Assembly: GCF_934372025.1 (NCBI RefSeq)
Contig: NZ_CAKROJ010000003.1
Span: forward strand, 1 to 64,000
DNA length: 64,000 nucleotides
Direction of reading: 5' to 3'
DNA from: an uncultured Blautia sp.
GTDB taxonomy: Bacteria > Bacillota > Clostridia > Lachnospirales > Lachnospiraceae
Below are positions 34,464 through 43,707 of the stretch, one piece after another. The position numbers and the translations under genes are program-made. The notes under the pieces were generated by a model. It did not search any database, had not been told where the DNA came from, and worked only from the letters and a program-made list of their open reading frames with translations. The number at the start of each line of letters is the position of its first letter. The stretch's first letter is position 1.

Positions 34464-36086
34464 TTAGCAATAAATTCTGATTTTTACAACTGCATTACCC
34501 ATTTGAAGAACATCTCCGTCGCAGAGTGCCATATCACTGGTTACCTCGACTCCATTCAGATATGTCTTATTTCTTGAATTATTCCTTACATAAATACCTT
34601 CCGGGCAATCAATAATGAACACATGCTTTCTGGATGTATGTTTTCTGTTTTCCGAAGGTGAATTTAATACAACATCCACATCGCATTCAGGACCTCTTCC
34701 AAGAATCAGTTCATTTGTAAGTTTTTTGGTTACCTTCTCAGTATGTCCCTCAAACGTTATTTCAAATTCAAGCTTTATTCCTGCCGGGCTGTCATCGTAA
34801 ATTGTTTCATCACTGTCATAATCATACATATCGATCGGAAGAGTTTCATCTCGGTCTAATTCTGACAGAGTCTCATCATATCTGTCATCAGGAACAGGGC
34901 TCTCTTCATCAACCAGATCTTCTTTTTCAAAATTATTTCGACGTTTTCGCATGATCAGGATCACAACAACCAGAAGTATGACCACAATCACAGCTGCTAC
35001 ACAGGCAATCAGATATTTATGAAGAAAATCTGTCACTTTTTCTATTGCTGTTTTTTCAGGTATCGGTGTTGCAGTCGGAGCCGGTGCTGTTGTTGGTTTT
35101 ACCGTTGGTACCGGTGTTGCAGTCGGAGCTTCTGTTGGCAGAACTACATTTTCCATTCCCAGTGAATATACATATGGTTTGCTCTCAACAGAGTAATTGC
35201 CGGGTGCATATATTACACTCCAGTTCAGATTCTTCTTTCCAAAATTATCAAGAGCCGGCTGAACGTGCACCTGATAACTATTCTGCATAATGCTTCCGAT
35301 TGTCTGGACAGCTTCACCGATTCCCATATCATTGTATGAAAAGACATCTCCACCAGACTGTTGTGCGATCTGTCCGACCGCATTCAGATTAGCACTGGAA
35401 TCCTTTCCTTTGAGTCCGACTGCATAAACCGGAATTCGTGTAGTTGCAAAATCAGACATTAACTGATCTGCTGTATAAGCTCCATCTGAATCATCCATTC
35501 CATCTGTAAACAGGATGATCGCGGCACGTCCCGGGATATTATTCACACGCTTTCTCTGTCCGTCCATTGCAAAAGAAAGTCCCTTATAAAGATACGTATA
35601 ATCAGCGTTTCTCTCAATACCCTGTATTGCATTATTCAAAGCATTTTTATCCTGTGTGGAATCACAGACAGATGTTATGTCTGATCCAATAGTAATAATT
35701 CTTGCAAAATCATTTGCATTCATATTATTTACAAAATCAGTCATACTGTCTTTAATTGCCTTCATTTCATCTTCTGTAACGGATTTTGAAACATCAATAC
35801 AGAAAATATATGAATTTCCCAGTCCAAGATTCTGATAAACCGCAGCATCCTGAATTGATAAAGCTTTCGCTTCGTCGATTTTTACCGACAGCTGATCTGC
35901 GTTCAATGCTTCTCCGGAAGGTCTTCCGGTATTATCAAGAGCACTGACATACAAGTAAACATCATTTCCCTGCTGAATGATCTGGCTGATGTTTAATTTT
36001 TCCACATCAGCATACACACTTACCTGCAATGCAAATATTCCAATCAGAATTGCAAACAGGAATTTCCTTATTCCATACTTTTTCAT
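34464..36086 (-). CDS. VWA-FHA transmembrane protein
   Basis: A 540-aa protein opening the T7SS cluster. Signal peptide (1-26); an extracellular von Willebrand A domain (about 85-275) with the metal-site motif DVSKS (98-102) and TDGMDD; a Thr/Pro/Ala linker (about 317-343) with TATP units, a flexible wall-spanning stalk; one membrane helix (about 358-380); an acidic segment holding three repeats DETL (404-407), DETL (413-416) and DETI (426-429); and a C-terminal FHA domain (about 458-538; SRKHVF, NSRNKTYLNGV). It could sense or hold an outer partner and relay through phosphothreonine-FHA contacts. Start by GGGGATGG site. Confidence 0.87.
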   Translation of the reverse strand: MKKYGIRKFLFAILIGIFALQVSVYADVEKLNISQIIQQGNDVYLYVSALDNTGRPSGEALNADQLSVKIDEAKALSIQDAAVYQNLGLGNSYIFCIDVSKSVTEDEMKAIKDSMTDFVNNMNANDFARIITIGSDITSVCDSTQDKNALNNAIQGIERNADYTYLYKGLSFAMDGQRKRVNNIPGRAAIILFTDGMDDSDGAYTADQLMSDFATTRIPVYAVGLKGKDSSANLNAVGQIAQQSGGDVFSYNDMGIGEAVQTIGSIMQNSYQVHVQPALDNFGKKNLNWSVIYAPGNYSVESKPYVYSLGMENVVLPTEAPTATPVPTVKPTTAPAPTATPIPEKTAIEKVTDFLHKYLIACVAAVIVVILLVVVILIMRKRRNNFEKEDLVDEESPVPDDRYDETLSELDRDETLPIDMYDYDSDETIYDDSPAGIKLEFEITFEGHTEKVTKKLTNELILGRGPECDVDVVLNSPSENRKHTSRKHVFIIDCPEGIYVRNNSRNKTYLNGVEVTSDMALCDGDVLQMGNAVVKIRIYC

Positions 36087-36111
36087 TGTTTTCCATCCCC
36101 TTCATTTCCAG

Positions 36112-36172
36112 ATAACTGTTACAAAGCCTTCTGTTCACAATACATACTGTATCTGTACTCTGGAACAGTTAT
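36112..36172. promoter_or_regulatory. Inverted repeat upstream of the T7SS cluster
   Basis: ATAACTGTT (36112-36120) and AACAGTTAT (36164-36172) are perfect 9-bp inverted arms spaced 43 bp apart. They flank the only region that can hold the promoter of the 540-aa gene. The second arm overlaps the end of the upstream pot gene. The ACAGTT core recalls LytTR/AgrA half-sites, but the arms are inverted, not direct. Confidence 0.35.
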
Positions 36173-38049
36173 GAAGATTTAACTTTATTCCATAAATCAC
36201 CATATGTCTGATCTGCCTCTGTTCCCAGATACTGGAATGTCTCCAGATTATCATACTTCGAAAGATCCGGGAAAGCGATCTTACTGTTACGGATATCTTC
36301 GTCCTCGATCAGCTCTCGAGCGGCCTCATTTGGTGTAGAATATGTAATATACTCAAAATTCATCAGTGCAATATCCGGTCTGCAAAGAAAATCAATAAAT
36401 TTTTCAGCATTTTCTTTATGCTCGGCATTCTTTGGAATTACCCAGGAATCAATCCAGATATTTGAACCTTCTTTTGGAATCACATACTCCAGATTTGAAT
36501 TTTCTTTTTGTGTGTAGATTGCTTCACCGGAATAGATCACACCAAGTGCTGCTTCATTTCCGATCATCTTATCACGCACCTGATCAATAACATATGCCTG
36601 AACCAGTGGCTTCTGCTCGATCAGAAGATCTTTTGCTGCATTCAGCTCATCCAGGTCTGTAGAATTCAGGGAGTATCCAAGATATTTCAGTGTAACACCA
36701 AATGCATCTCTTACAGAATCCTGCATAAGAATGTTATCTTTGTACTTCGGATCCCAGAGAATCGACCAGCTGTCAACCGGCTCATCTACCATTGTCTTAT
36801 TATAAAGGATACCAACTGTTCCCCAACAATATGGTACAGAGTATTTATTTTCAGGATCAAACTGTCTGGATTGTTCCAGATATTGCTTTCCAATATTTTT
36901 CAGATTTGGAATATTATCAAAATCAATTTCCGCAAGCAGATCATTCTTGATCATTCGCTGAATCATATAATCACTTGGACAGATCACGTCATAGGCAATT
37001 GCACCGGAACTGATTTTAGGATAAAGAATCTCGTTCGTCTCAAATTCTTCGTATATTATATCAATCCCCGTCTCTTCTTCAAACATGGTCAGTACTTCCG
37101 GATCGATATACTCGCCCCAGTTGTAAACAACCAGTTTTTCATCATTCAGGACATCGCTCTCTTTTGCGTAATAGAAACCACCGCCGATAAAAATAATACA
37201 GATTGCAACAGGAACTACTCTCTGTATCATGATCTTCTTAACTTTGGATGGTCTGCGCACTTTCTTTCTGACGGTTGTCTCCTCCTCTTCCTTCGGAGAA
37301 TAATTAACCAGGATCAGCAGTACAAGAACTGTAACAAACATAATTGTAGAAAGTGCATAAATTTCAGGCTTGATACCTTTTCGGACTTCCGTATAGATTT
37401 TTGTTGAAAGCGTATCGATTCCAGGTCCTTTTGTAAAATGTGTAATTACAAAATCATCCAGTGACATGGTAAATGCAAGCATAAATCCGGACAGCACACC
37501 CGGCACGATATCAGGAAATACAACCTTGAAGAAAGCTTTGACCGGAGGTGCTCCCAGATCAAGTGCTGCCTCATATGTATATCGATTCGTCTGTTTCAGT
37601 TTCGGTGCCACACTTAATATGACATAAGGTATATTAAATGTAATATGTGCGATCAGAATCGTTCCAAACCCAAGAGTCATATGAAATGCAATAAAAAGAA
37701 GCATCAGTGACACACCCATGACAATCTCGGCATTCATCATAGGGATGTTGGTAAGTCCCATATACATGGTCTTCCATTTCTGCTTCATACCCTGGATCGC
37801 GATTGCTGCAGCTGTACCTATGATGGTAGCTACAGCTGCTGAAATAAATGCAATGATCAGTGTCGTATAAAATGCACTCATGATCTGCTCATTTCGAAAC
37901 AGTTCCTTATACCATTTCAGTGTAAATCCGCCCCACTTGGCTCTCGTCTTGGACTGATTAAATGACAGAACGATCAGTGTCACGATAGGTGCATATAATA
38001 AAATCAAAATAAGGGTCAGATATATCTTCTGTAAATATTTTCTGATCAA
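36169..38049 (-). CDS. PotC-PotD fusion: polyamine-type ABC permease with attached substrate-binding domain
   Basis: A 626-aa fusion. Residues 1-260 form a PotC/PotI permease with about six helices and the EAA loop EAALDLGAPPVKAFFKVVFPD. A basic linker and one further helix (about 280-298) lead to a PotD-like binding protein on the outside (about 305-626; VVYNWGEYIDPEVL, YDVICPSDYMIQRMI, WIDSWVIPKNAEHKE). So the binding domain is tethered and not a free lipoprotein. The start is TTG at 38049 with GGAGGG eight bases upstream; it overlaps the potB stop (TTGA). Spermidine or putrescine is the family substrate; specificity is not proven. Confidence 0.9.
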   Translation of the reverse strand: MIRKYLQKIYLTLILILLYAPIVTLIVLSFNQSKTRAKWGGFTLKWYKELFRNEQIMSAFYTTLIIAFISAAVATIIGTAAAIAIQGMKQKWKTMYMGLTNIPMMNAEIVMGVSLMLLFIAFHMTLGFGTILIAHITFNIPYVILSVAPKLKQTNRYTYEAALDLGAPPVKAFFKVVFPDIVPGVLSGFMLAFTMSLDDFVITHFTKGPGIDTLSTKIYTEVRKGIKPEIYALSTIMFVTVLVLLILVNYSPKEEEETTVRKKVRRPSKVKKIMIQRVVPVAICIIFIGGGFYYAKESDVLNDEKLVVYNWGEYIDPEVLTMFEEETGIDIIYEEFETNEILYPKISSGAIAYDVICPSDYMIQRMIKNDLLAEIDFDNIPNLKNIGKQYLEQSRQFDPENKYSVPYCWGTVGILYNKTMVDEPVDSWSILWDPKYKDNILMQDSVRDAFGVTLKYLGYSLNSTDLDELNAAKDLLIEQKPLVQAYVIDQVRDKMIGNEAALGVIYSGEAIYTQKENSNLEYVIPKEGSNIWIDSWVIPKNAEHKENAEKFIDFLCRPDIALMNFEYITYSTPNEAARELIEDEDIRNSKIAFPDLSKYDNLETFQYLGTEADQTYGDLWNKVKSS

Positions 38050-38861
38050 AACGCTGACCCTCCTTCCTCTTTATCATATTTGGCCACAAGTGCCATACTT
38101 GCGATGATAAATACCATCAATACAAGAGAAAGTCCACTTCCCACATGCCAATTACTGTTTTGTTTAAATGACTGTTCAATAACGTTACCGATCAGAAGGA
38201 TCTTACCTCCTCCAAGCAGATCAGAAATAACAAAAGTGGTTAAAGCCGGTACAAAAACCATTGTAATACCGCTGATGACTCCCGGAATACTCAGTGGAAA
38301 GATAACCTTCAAGAAAGTCTGCACAGAATTGGCGCCAAGATCACGTGCTGCATTAATAACATTCGGATCAATCTTGGCCAGTACGTTATAAATCGGCAGC
38401 ACCATGAAAGGCAGAAAATTATATACCATACCAAGAATGATCGCATATGGTGTATTGATGATCTCCAGTGCCGGAAGATGTAAAAAACTCAGAACACTGT
38501 TGATAACACCGTTTTTTTCAAGTAATGTCTGCCATGCCAGTGTACGGAGAAGAAAGTTCATCCACATCGGCAGAATAAAGATCAGTACAATGAAACTCGT
38601 CTGACTGACCTGATTCTGGCTCAATATCATTGCCAGCGGATATGCAAGGATCAGACAAAACAAGGTACTCAGGAAGGACAGAAGGATTGACATTCCCAAT
38701 GCCTTCAGATTTTCCGGTGTCGTGATCTGTGCCAGATTCGAAAACGTAAATGTTCCCTCATCACTGGTAAACGCGTAATAGACAATTACCAGCAGAGGGA
38801 TCACAACAAAAGAAACGGACCAGAACAGATAAGGTCCGGCAAGCATACGCTTATTCTTCAA
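38046..38861 (-). CDS. potB: Polyamine-type ABC transporter permease PotB
   Basis: A 271-aa permease with six helices and an EAA loop (NAARDLGANSVQTFLKVIFPLSIPGV, about residues 183-208). It forms the membrane channel with the PotC half of the fusion protein. The start appears to be TTG at 38861, with GAGGAGG about nine bases upstream; an ATG five codons later is the alternative. It overlaps potA by 11 nt and the fusion gene by 4 nt, so the three are translated together. Confidence 0.9.
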   Translation of the reverse strand: MKNKRMLAGPYLFWSVSFVVIPLLVIVYYAFTSDEGTFTFSNLAQITTPENLKALGMSILLSFLSTLFCLILAYPLAMILSQNQVSQTSFIVLIFILPMWMNFLLRTLAWQTLLEKNGVINSVLSFLHLPALEIINTPYAIILGMVYNFLPFMVLPIYNVLAKIDPNVINAARDLGANSVQTFLKVIFPLSIPGVISGITMVFVPALTTFVISDLLGGGKILLIGNVIEQSFKQNSNWHVGSGLSLVLMVFIIASMALVAKYDKEEGGSAF

Positions 38862-39924
38862 TGTTTACCGCCTCCTCATCTTCTGATTCCGGTTTCTTCA
38901 TGATCTGAATATCGAATGGATCTACATGAATGCTGACCTCTGTTCCGACCGGGAACATATCTGTGCTGTGCACAAGCCATTCATAGTTATTTGCCATAAC
39001 CTCCATTTCATAATGAACACCTTTAAAAATCATATGTGTAACTATGCCGTCAATACTTCCCTGACCTGGTTTCAGAAGATCGATATCCTCAGGACGTATC
39101 ACAACATCGACCGGTCTGTTCTGGCCAAATCCCTCATCCACACAGGCAAAATTTATGCCAAGAATCTTAACAAGACGATCCTGCACCATTGTCGCAGAAA
39201 TAATATTACTCTCTCCGATAAAGTCTGCAACAAAAGCGTTTTCCGGTTCATTATAGATTTTTTCAGGTGTACCGATCTGCTGTATGTACCCCTGATTCAT
39301 GACCACGATAGTATCTGACATTGTCAGTGCTTCCTCCTGATCATGTGTAACATACAGGAATGTAATTCCAAGTTCATTTTTCAGTCGGATCAGCTCATAC
39401 TGCATGTCCTGTCGAAGTTTCAGGTCCAGTGCACCCAGCGGTTCATCCAGAAGCAGTACTTTTGGCTCATTTACAATAGCTCGCGCAATTGCAATTCTCT
39501 GCTGCTGTCCACCACTTAATGAATCCGGCATACGATTTTCAAAGCCCTCAAGATTCACAAGTTTCAATGCATATTTTATCTTATCATATATATATTGTTT
39601 GCTTTTGTTTTTTATCTTTAATCCAAAGGCAATATTATCCGCAATATTCATGTGCGTAAATAACGCATATTTCTGAAATACGGTATTCAGCTGTCGTTTA
39701 TTAGGCGGAAGATTCGTAATATCCTGTCCATCAAAAATCACATGACCTTTATCCGGTGTTTCAAATCCTCCCAAAATACGAAGTGTAGTAGTCTTTCCAC
39801 ATCCGCTTGGTCCGAGAAGTGTCAGAAATTCATTCTCTCTGATATAAAGATTCAGCTCATCCAACACAGTCTGCATGCCATAAGATTTGGAAATATCGAT
39901 CAAGTCGATCAGCTTATTGCTCAT
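38851..39924 (-). CDS. potA: Polyamine-type ABC transporter ATP-binding protein PotA
   Basis: A 357-aa ATPase: Walker A GPSGCGKTT (about 38-46), signature LSGGQQQRIAIARA, Walker B VLLLDEPLGALD, H-loop YVTHDQEEAL. The C-terminal TOBE-like regulatory domain (about 240-345) fits PotA. It energises the PotB/PotC-PotD importer encoded downstream. GGGAGG precedes the ATG. The 123 nt upstream are AT-rich and should hold the operon's promoter, but I could not choose a clear pair of boxes. Confidence 0.92.
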   Translation of the reverse strand: MSNKLIDLIDISKSYGMQTVLDELNLYIRENEFLTLLGPSGCGKTTTLRILGGFETPDKGHVIFDGQDITNLPPNKRQLNTVFQKYALFTHMNIADNIAFGLKIKNKSKQYIYDKIKYALKLVNLEGFENRMPDSLSGGQQQRIAIARAIVNEPKVLLLDEPLGALDLKLRQDMQYELIRLKNELGITFLYVTHDQEEALTMSDTIVVMNQGYIQQIGTPEKIYNEPENAFVADFIGESNIISATMVQDRLVKILGINFACVDEGFGQNRPVDVVIRPEDIDLLKPGQGSIDGIVTHMIFKGVHYEMEVMANNYEWLVHSTDMFPVGTEVSIHVDPFDIQIMKKPESEDEEAVNIEE

Positions 39925-40047
39925 TGGCTTTTCCTCCCTAATATCCCCTCTTTTTCCCTAAAAAATCATTAATAGGTAACTCTATTTTTGTATCATAAAA
40001 CCATTACAATTTCAATAGACTTAATACGATTATAACATAAAAACGCG

Positions 40048-43000
40048 TCATATTACAATGAAATCCCAGTACTCAGTCCGATTATGATAAATAAACTCAA
40101 GACGATAAGTTCCGGCATCTGCAGTAAGGGCTACCCGTGGTTTCCACATATACATTTTCTCAGCAGGGATCGGTACTTCTGTCAGAACAGAGTCTACTGC
40201 TTTTTTTATATAATTTCCGTTGTAATAACGATATAGCTGAACCTCTATTTTCTCATCAGCCAGCGCGCCATCTGTACTGACTGTAAGCAAAAGTGTCTCT
40301 CCTTTTCTGACTATCTGATCAGCAGTATCAGGATTGTTTTTTGACTGTATCTTCAAAGCATATTCCGCCGCATCTGTAATTGTAAAGTTACTTACTGCTT
40401 TGATGTCCGTACTTTCAGACTCTCCGTTAAAATATCCTGTTTCACTAGTTGTGCACAGTCTTGCTGTCAGTTCATATTCTCCTTTCTCAAAAGCATGTAA
40501 GAGAGCTTCTATTTCTATCCTGTGTCTTCCTTCCGTCCTGACCGGTACGATCACTGATCTGCCATTCAAACCTGGATTCATACGTACCCCGTCAAGAAAA
40601 AAGCTCATTCCTTCCGGAAATGCAATCTCTGACAAATCTGCTATTTTTCTGATACACAGAAGTACTGCATATTCTCGTTCCTGATACTTTGTGTTTTGAA
40701 TACTCTCTTCCGGAACAATATTTAGTTCGAACTTTATACGTTCCCTTTGTCTGTATACAGCAGGTGACGTTTGATTTATTATCTCAAATTTCTGAATTCC
40801 GTTATTGTGTGACGCAATTTCAAAAATAAGAGGTTTGCAGGATTCTGTCCTGTCCATATATTGCAGCATGAGCTTTCCCTGCAGTTTTTGACCATTTTCC
40901 GGCCAGTCCGCTTTTTCCACTCTTGCAAAATCAAAAACAAAAATCATATCCTCTGTCACATCAGACTTACCTGTATCTTCTGTCATTCCGCCGAATGTTT
41001 CCGTATTTTCTTCCTGTACAGTATTCATCATTTTAAACCCGTTCAGTTCTATCTCCGACTCTCTTTTCGTACAATAATAATACCAGTACGCAGGCATTGC
41101 GTTTTTTCGTTGTTCCAGAAGTACAATCGTAGTTCCCTTTGGAAGATAGAAAGCATCTTTTCCATCCACAGATTTCAGCATCAATCTCTTTGTAAACTGT
41201 TTTGCTCCTTCCATATTAATATCATCTGGAATATATTCTGTATGAAACTGAGCTGTAAAGGCAGAGTCCCTCGTAATATTTACAGGTATATCCGATGTGA
41301 CGCCTGCAAATAATCTTCCGGGAGCAATATGCGCCTCCTGCATTAAACTTACCTGCTTTTCTCGTTCCGTTTCCATTGTCCATATTGTCCCACATCCGTC
41401 TCTCATAACTCTGAGCGGAGTGATATTTTTCTCAGCCACTGCCGCACCTGCCGTGAACAACGTTTCTTCTGCATTTTCTTCCTTTACAATAACCCTGATC
41501 AGAAAATCCATTTGTTCAGCTGGCATTCCGTCAGACATCGTATTCTCATATTGACTGCAGTACAACAAAATGGTTTCTTCCGCACTCGCCTTATTTGTTG
41601 TTATGGTCGTTCCAGGCGCTCCACAAAATGCCGCATTTCCGATCCCTGTTACTGAACCGAAACTATTTGATCCTGATAGAGAAAGCTTTCCATTTTCAAT
41701 CGTACAGTCTCCTTCTGTCGAAATTCCGGAAATCCCGTAAAAATGATTTCCGTCACCTGAAGAATACAGATTTCCTCCACCGGTCTTGTTCACGTCCATC
41801 TGAACTCTTTTTAATGAGAGAATCCCTGTCTCATTAAATGTTTCTTCATAAGAACCGCCATTTTTCAATGCAATACTTGAAACTGTCGACCTTTCATCTT
41901 CATTTATAACCCTGCAGCCATCTGCTTCAATACTGAAATTTGTCAGTTCCTTCAGATAATAGGCCTCCTGCCCAGAACTGCCGGAATGAAATGCCAGCAC
42001 AGGATAACCTTCTTCTGTCGTGCAGACCCTTCCTTTTTCCTCTTTGCTTCCTGTGTTATCCATATAAACGACACAATCCTGACCATCTCCCAGTCTTGTG
42101 CCCGGATATATATCTATACAGACAGATCTTCTTATATAACAGTCTTTCTTAAACCCGGAAGTCTCTGTTGAAGAATTCTGCAGTGATACAAAGCTTCCCC
42201 TGTCTTTATTTCCAAGCTGTATTCTCAATGAATTATCTGAATTCTGAACGGAAGCATCCGGATTCCAGAGCTGACTGCTGCCGGTAAATCCCCCAAGTAT
42301 AATAATTTCTGTGTTCTCTGATCCATCTGATATATCAGACAGTATATTTCCATCATTCAGCAAAAATCCACAGGCTCTGTCATCCCTTCCATCCATCATC
42401 AGTATTGTTTTTTTCTCTGCCATAACAAAATCGTGAAATTTCTGGAAGGATAGTTTTTTTGCATTTTCCGTTTTATTAATGTAGTTTCTTACTGCCGAAT
42501 CTGTAATTTCTGTGTAAGTACCACCACTGACCTCAACAAACTCCAGATTTCTGGTGTATAGTTCCTCTGAGACCGTAAGCCTTCCGTAAATCTTACTGCT
42601 GCACAGATTTCCGTCGAGATCTCTGCTGATACTATACTCTTTTTGAACAATATTCGTATCACGAACAATCACTTCAACAACTGCAGACTGCGTTTCGCTT
42701 CCGACAGTTACATCACCATACAGAATGATCAGTCCGCCAATTTCTGTATTATAAAGCCCTATATGAACATCCTCTACCTGTCTGGAACATAAACCAGCTC
42801 CGATGACATAAAAGTTCTCAGGTTCAGCACTTCCCATTTTTCCATCGACTGCAGGAGAGATTCTCACGTCAGCAATCTGTTCTTCTCTGACTTCTGTCCC
42901 AATATCATTTCCAATACACAACTTGTATCCATTTGCGTCAATTCCCGTCCTGTTAGTTTTCTCATAGCAGATATCCATATTCTGAAGCGTAAGATCACTT

Positions 43001-43695
43001 TGCAGGCTTATATACGAATCTGATTTTCCATAAAGATACAAATATGCCGGATTTTCTTCGTTTTTTCTGTAATCCATATCTCCCCAGAGACTGCTCCAGT
43101 ATACCATTCCATAACAGGCAGGAATCTGACTGCTGGTCTGCATACAGAATTTCCCGCAGATGATAATATTTCCACTTCCTCCGGACATATCAAGAAGCTC
43201 ATATGCTTCCTCCACAGAATGTACAGCTTTTTTATAATCAGAGCCATCGTGCTCTCTCAGATATTCTTCAGCATTGCTTTGAATAGTTACTTCATTCGGC
43301 AAAGCATCCCTCACGTAAATAACCGACCTTTTTTCTCTCAGATATACATTTCTGTTCTCCGCTTCATCCTCAAATATCTCTTTTTCTTCCTTTTCCATAT
43401 CAGAAGAATCTTCTCCATTTACAATCGGACTTTTTTCTTCACAGATAAAATTCTCACCGTCACTCTTCTCATTCTGTACCGCTGCATCTGTCTGCTGCGG
43501 TTCTTCTATTTCAGTACTTGTATCAAACTCATTATTCTCCGTGATTTTCTCATCTGTTTCATCAATCATCTGTTCCTGCTGAAAAACAACTTCTTCATTA
43601 TCGCAGAAATCTGCATGGATATTGCTAACTGATACAGACAACATCATAAGAACAACGATTAATCCAATTTTCCAGTTTTTTGCTTTTTTCAACAT
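40048..43695 (-). CDS. Large exported protein of the SipW/TasA-like locus, 1215 aa
   Basis: A 1215-aa protein with a Sec signal peptide (about 1-29, KKAKNWKIGLIVVLMMLSVS), then an acidic stretch (about 30-125) and a long beta-rich region with many short strands of the kind seen in surface adhesins. The C-terminus ends in YWDFIVI without an LPXTG motif, a membrane helix or S-layer repeats, so it may be secreted or held by other locus proteins. It is third in an operon with the signal-peptidase fusion and the 318-aa SipW-type protein (11-nt gap). GGGGGAG precedes the ATG. No catalytic motif was recognised. Confidence 0.75.
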   Translation of the reverse strand: MLKKAKNWKIGLIVVLMMLSVSVSNIHADFCDNEEVVFQQEQMIDETDEKITENNEFDTSTEIEEPQQTDAAVQNEKSDGENFICEEKSPIVNGEDSSDMEKEEKEIFEDEAENRNVYLREKRSVIYVRDALPNEVTIQSNAEEYLREHDGSDYKKAVHSVEEAYELLDMSGGSGNIIICGKFCMQTSSQIPACYGMVYWSSLWGDMDYRKNEENPAYLYLYGKSDSYISLQSDLTLQNMDICYEKTNRTGIDANGYKLCIGNDIGTEVREEQIADVRISPAVDGKMGSAEPENFYVIGAGLCSRQVEDVHIGLYNTEIGGLIILYGDVTVGSETQSAVVEVIVRDTNIVQKEYSISRDLDGNLCSSKIYGRLTVSEELYTRNLEFVEVSGGTYTEITDSAVRNYINKTENAKKLSFQKFHDFVMAEKKTILMMDGRDDRACGFLLNDGNILSDISDGSENTEIIILGGFTGSSQLWNPDASVQNSDNSLRIQLGNKDRGSFVSLQNSSTETSGFKKDCYIRRSVCIDIYPGTRLGDGQDCVVYMDNTGSKEEKGRVCTTEEGYPVLAFHSGSSGQEAYYLKELTNFSIEADGCRVINEDERSTVSSIALKNGGSYEETFNETGILSLKRVQMDVNKTGGGNLYSSGDGNHFYGISGISTEGDCTIENGKLSLSGSNSFGSVTGIGNAAFCGAPGTTITTNKASAEETILLYCSQYENTMSDGMPAEQMDFLIRVIVKEENAEETLFTAGAAVAEKNITPLRVMRDGCGTIWTMETEREKQVSLMQEAHIAPGRLFAGVTSDIPVNITRDSAFTAQFHTEYIPDDINMEGAKQFTKRLMLKSVDGKDAFYLPKGTTIVLLEQRKNAMPAYWYYYCTKRESEIELNGFKMMNTVQEENTETFGGMTEDTGKSDVTEDMIFVFDFARVEKADWPENGQKLQGKLMLQYMDRTESCKPLIFEIASHNNGIQKFEIINQTSPAVYRQRERIKFELNIVPEESIQNTKYQEREYAVLLCIRKIADLSEIAFPEGMSFFLDGVRMNPGLNGRSVIVPVRTEGRHRIEIEALLHAFEKGEYELTARLCTTSETGYFNGESESTDIKAVSNFTITDAAEYALKIQSKNNPDTADQIVRKGETLLLTVSTDGALADEKIEVQLYRYYNGNYIKKAVDSVLTEVPIPAEKMYMWKPRVALTADAGTYRLEFIYHNRTEYWDFIVI

Positions 43696-43707
43696 TCTCC
43701 CCCTTTT

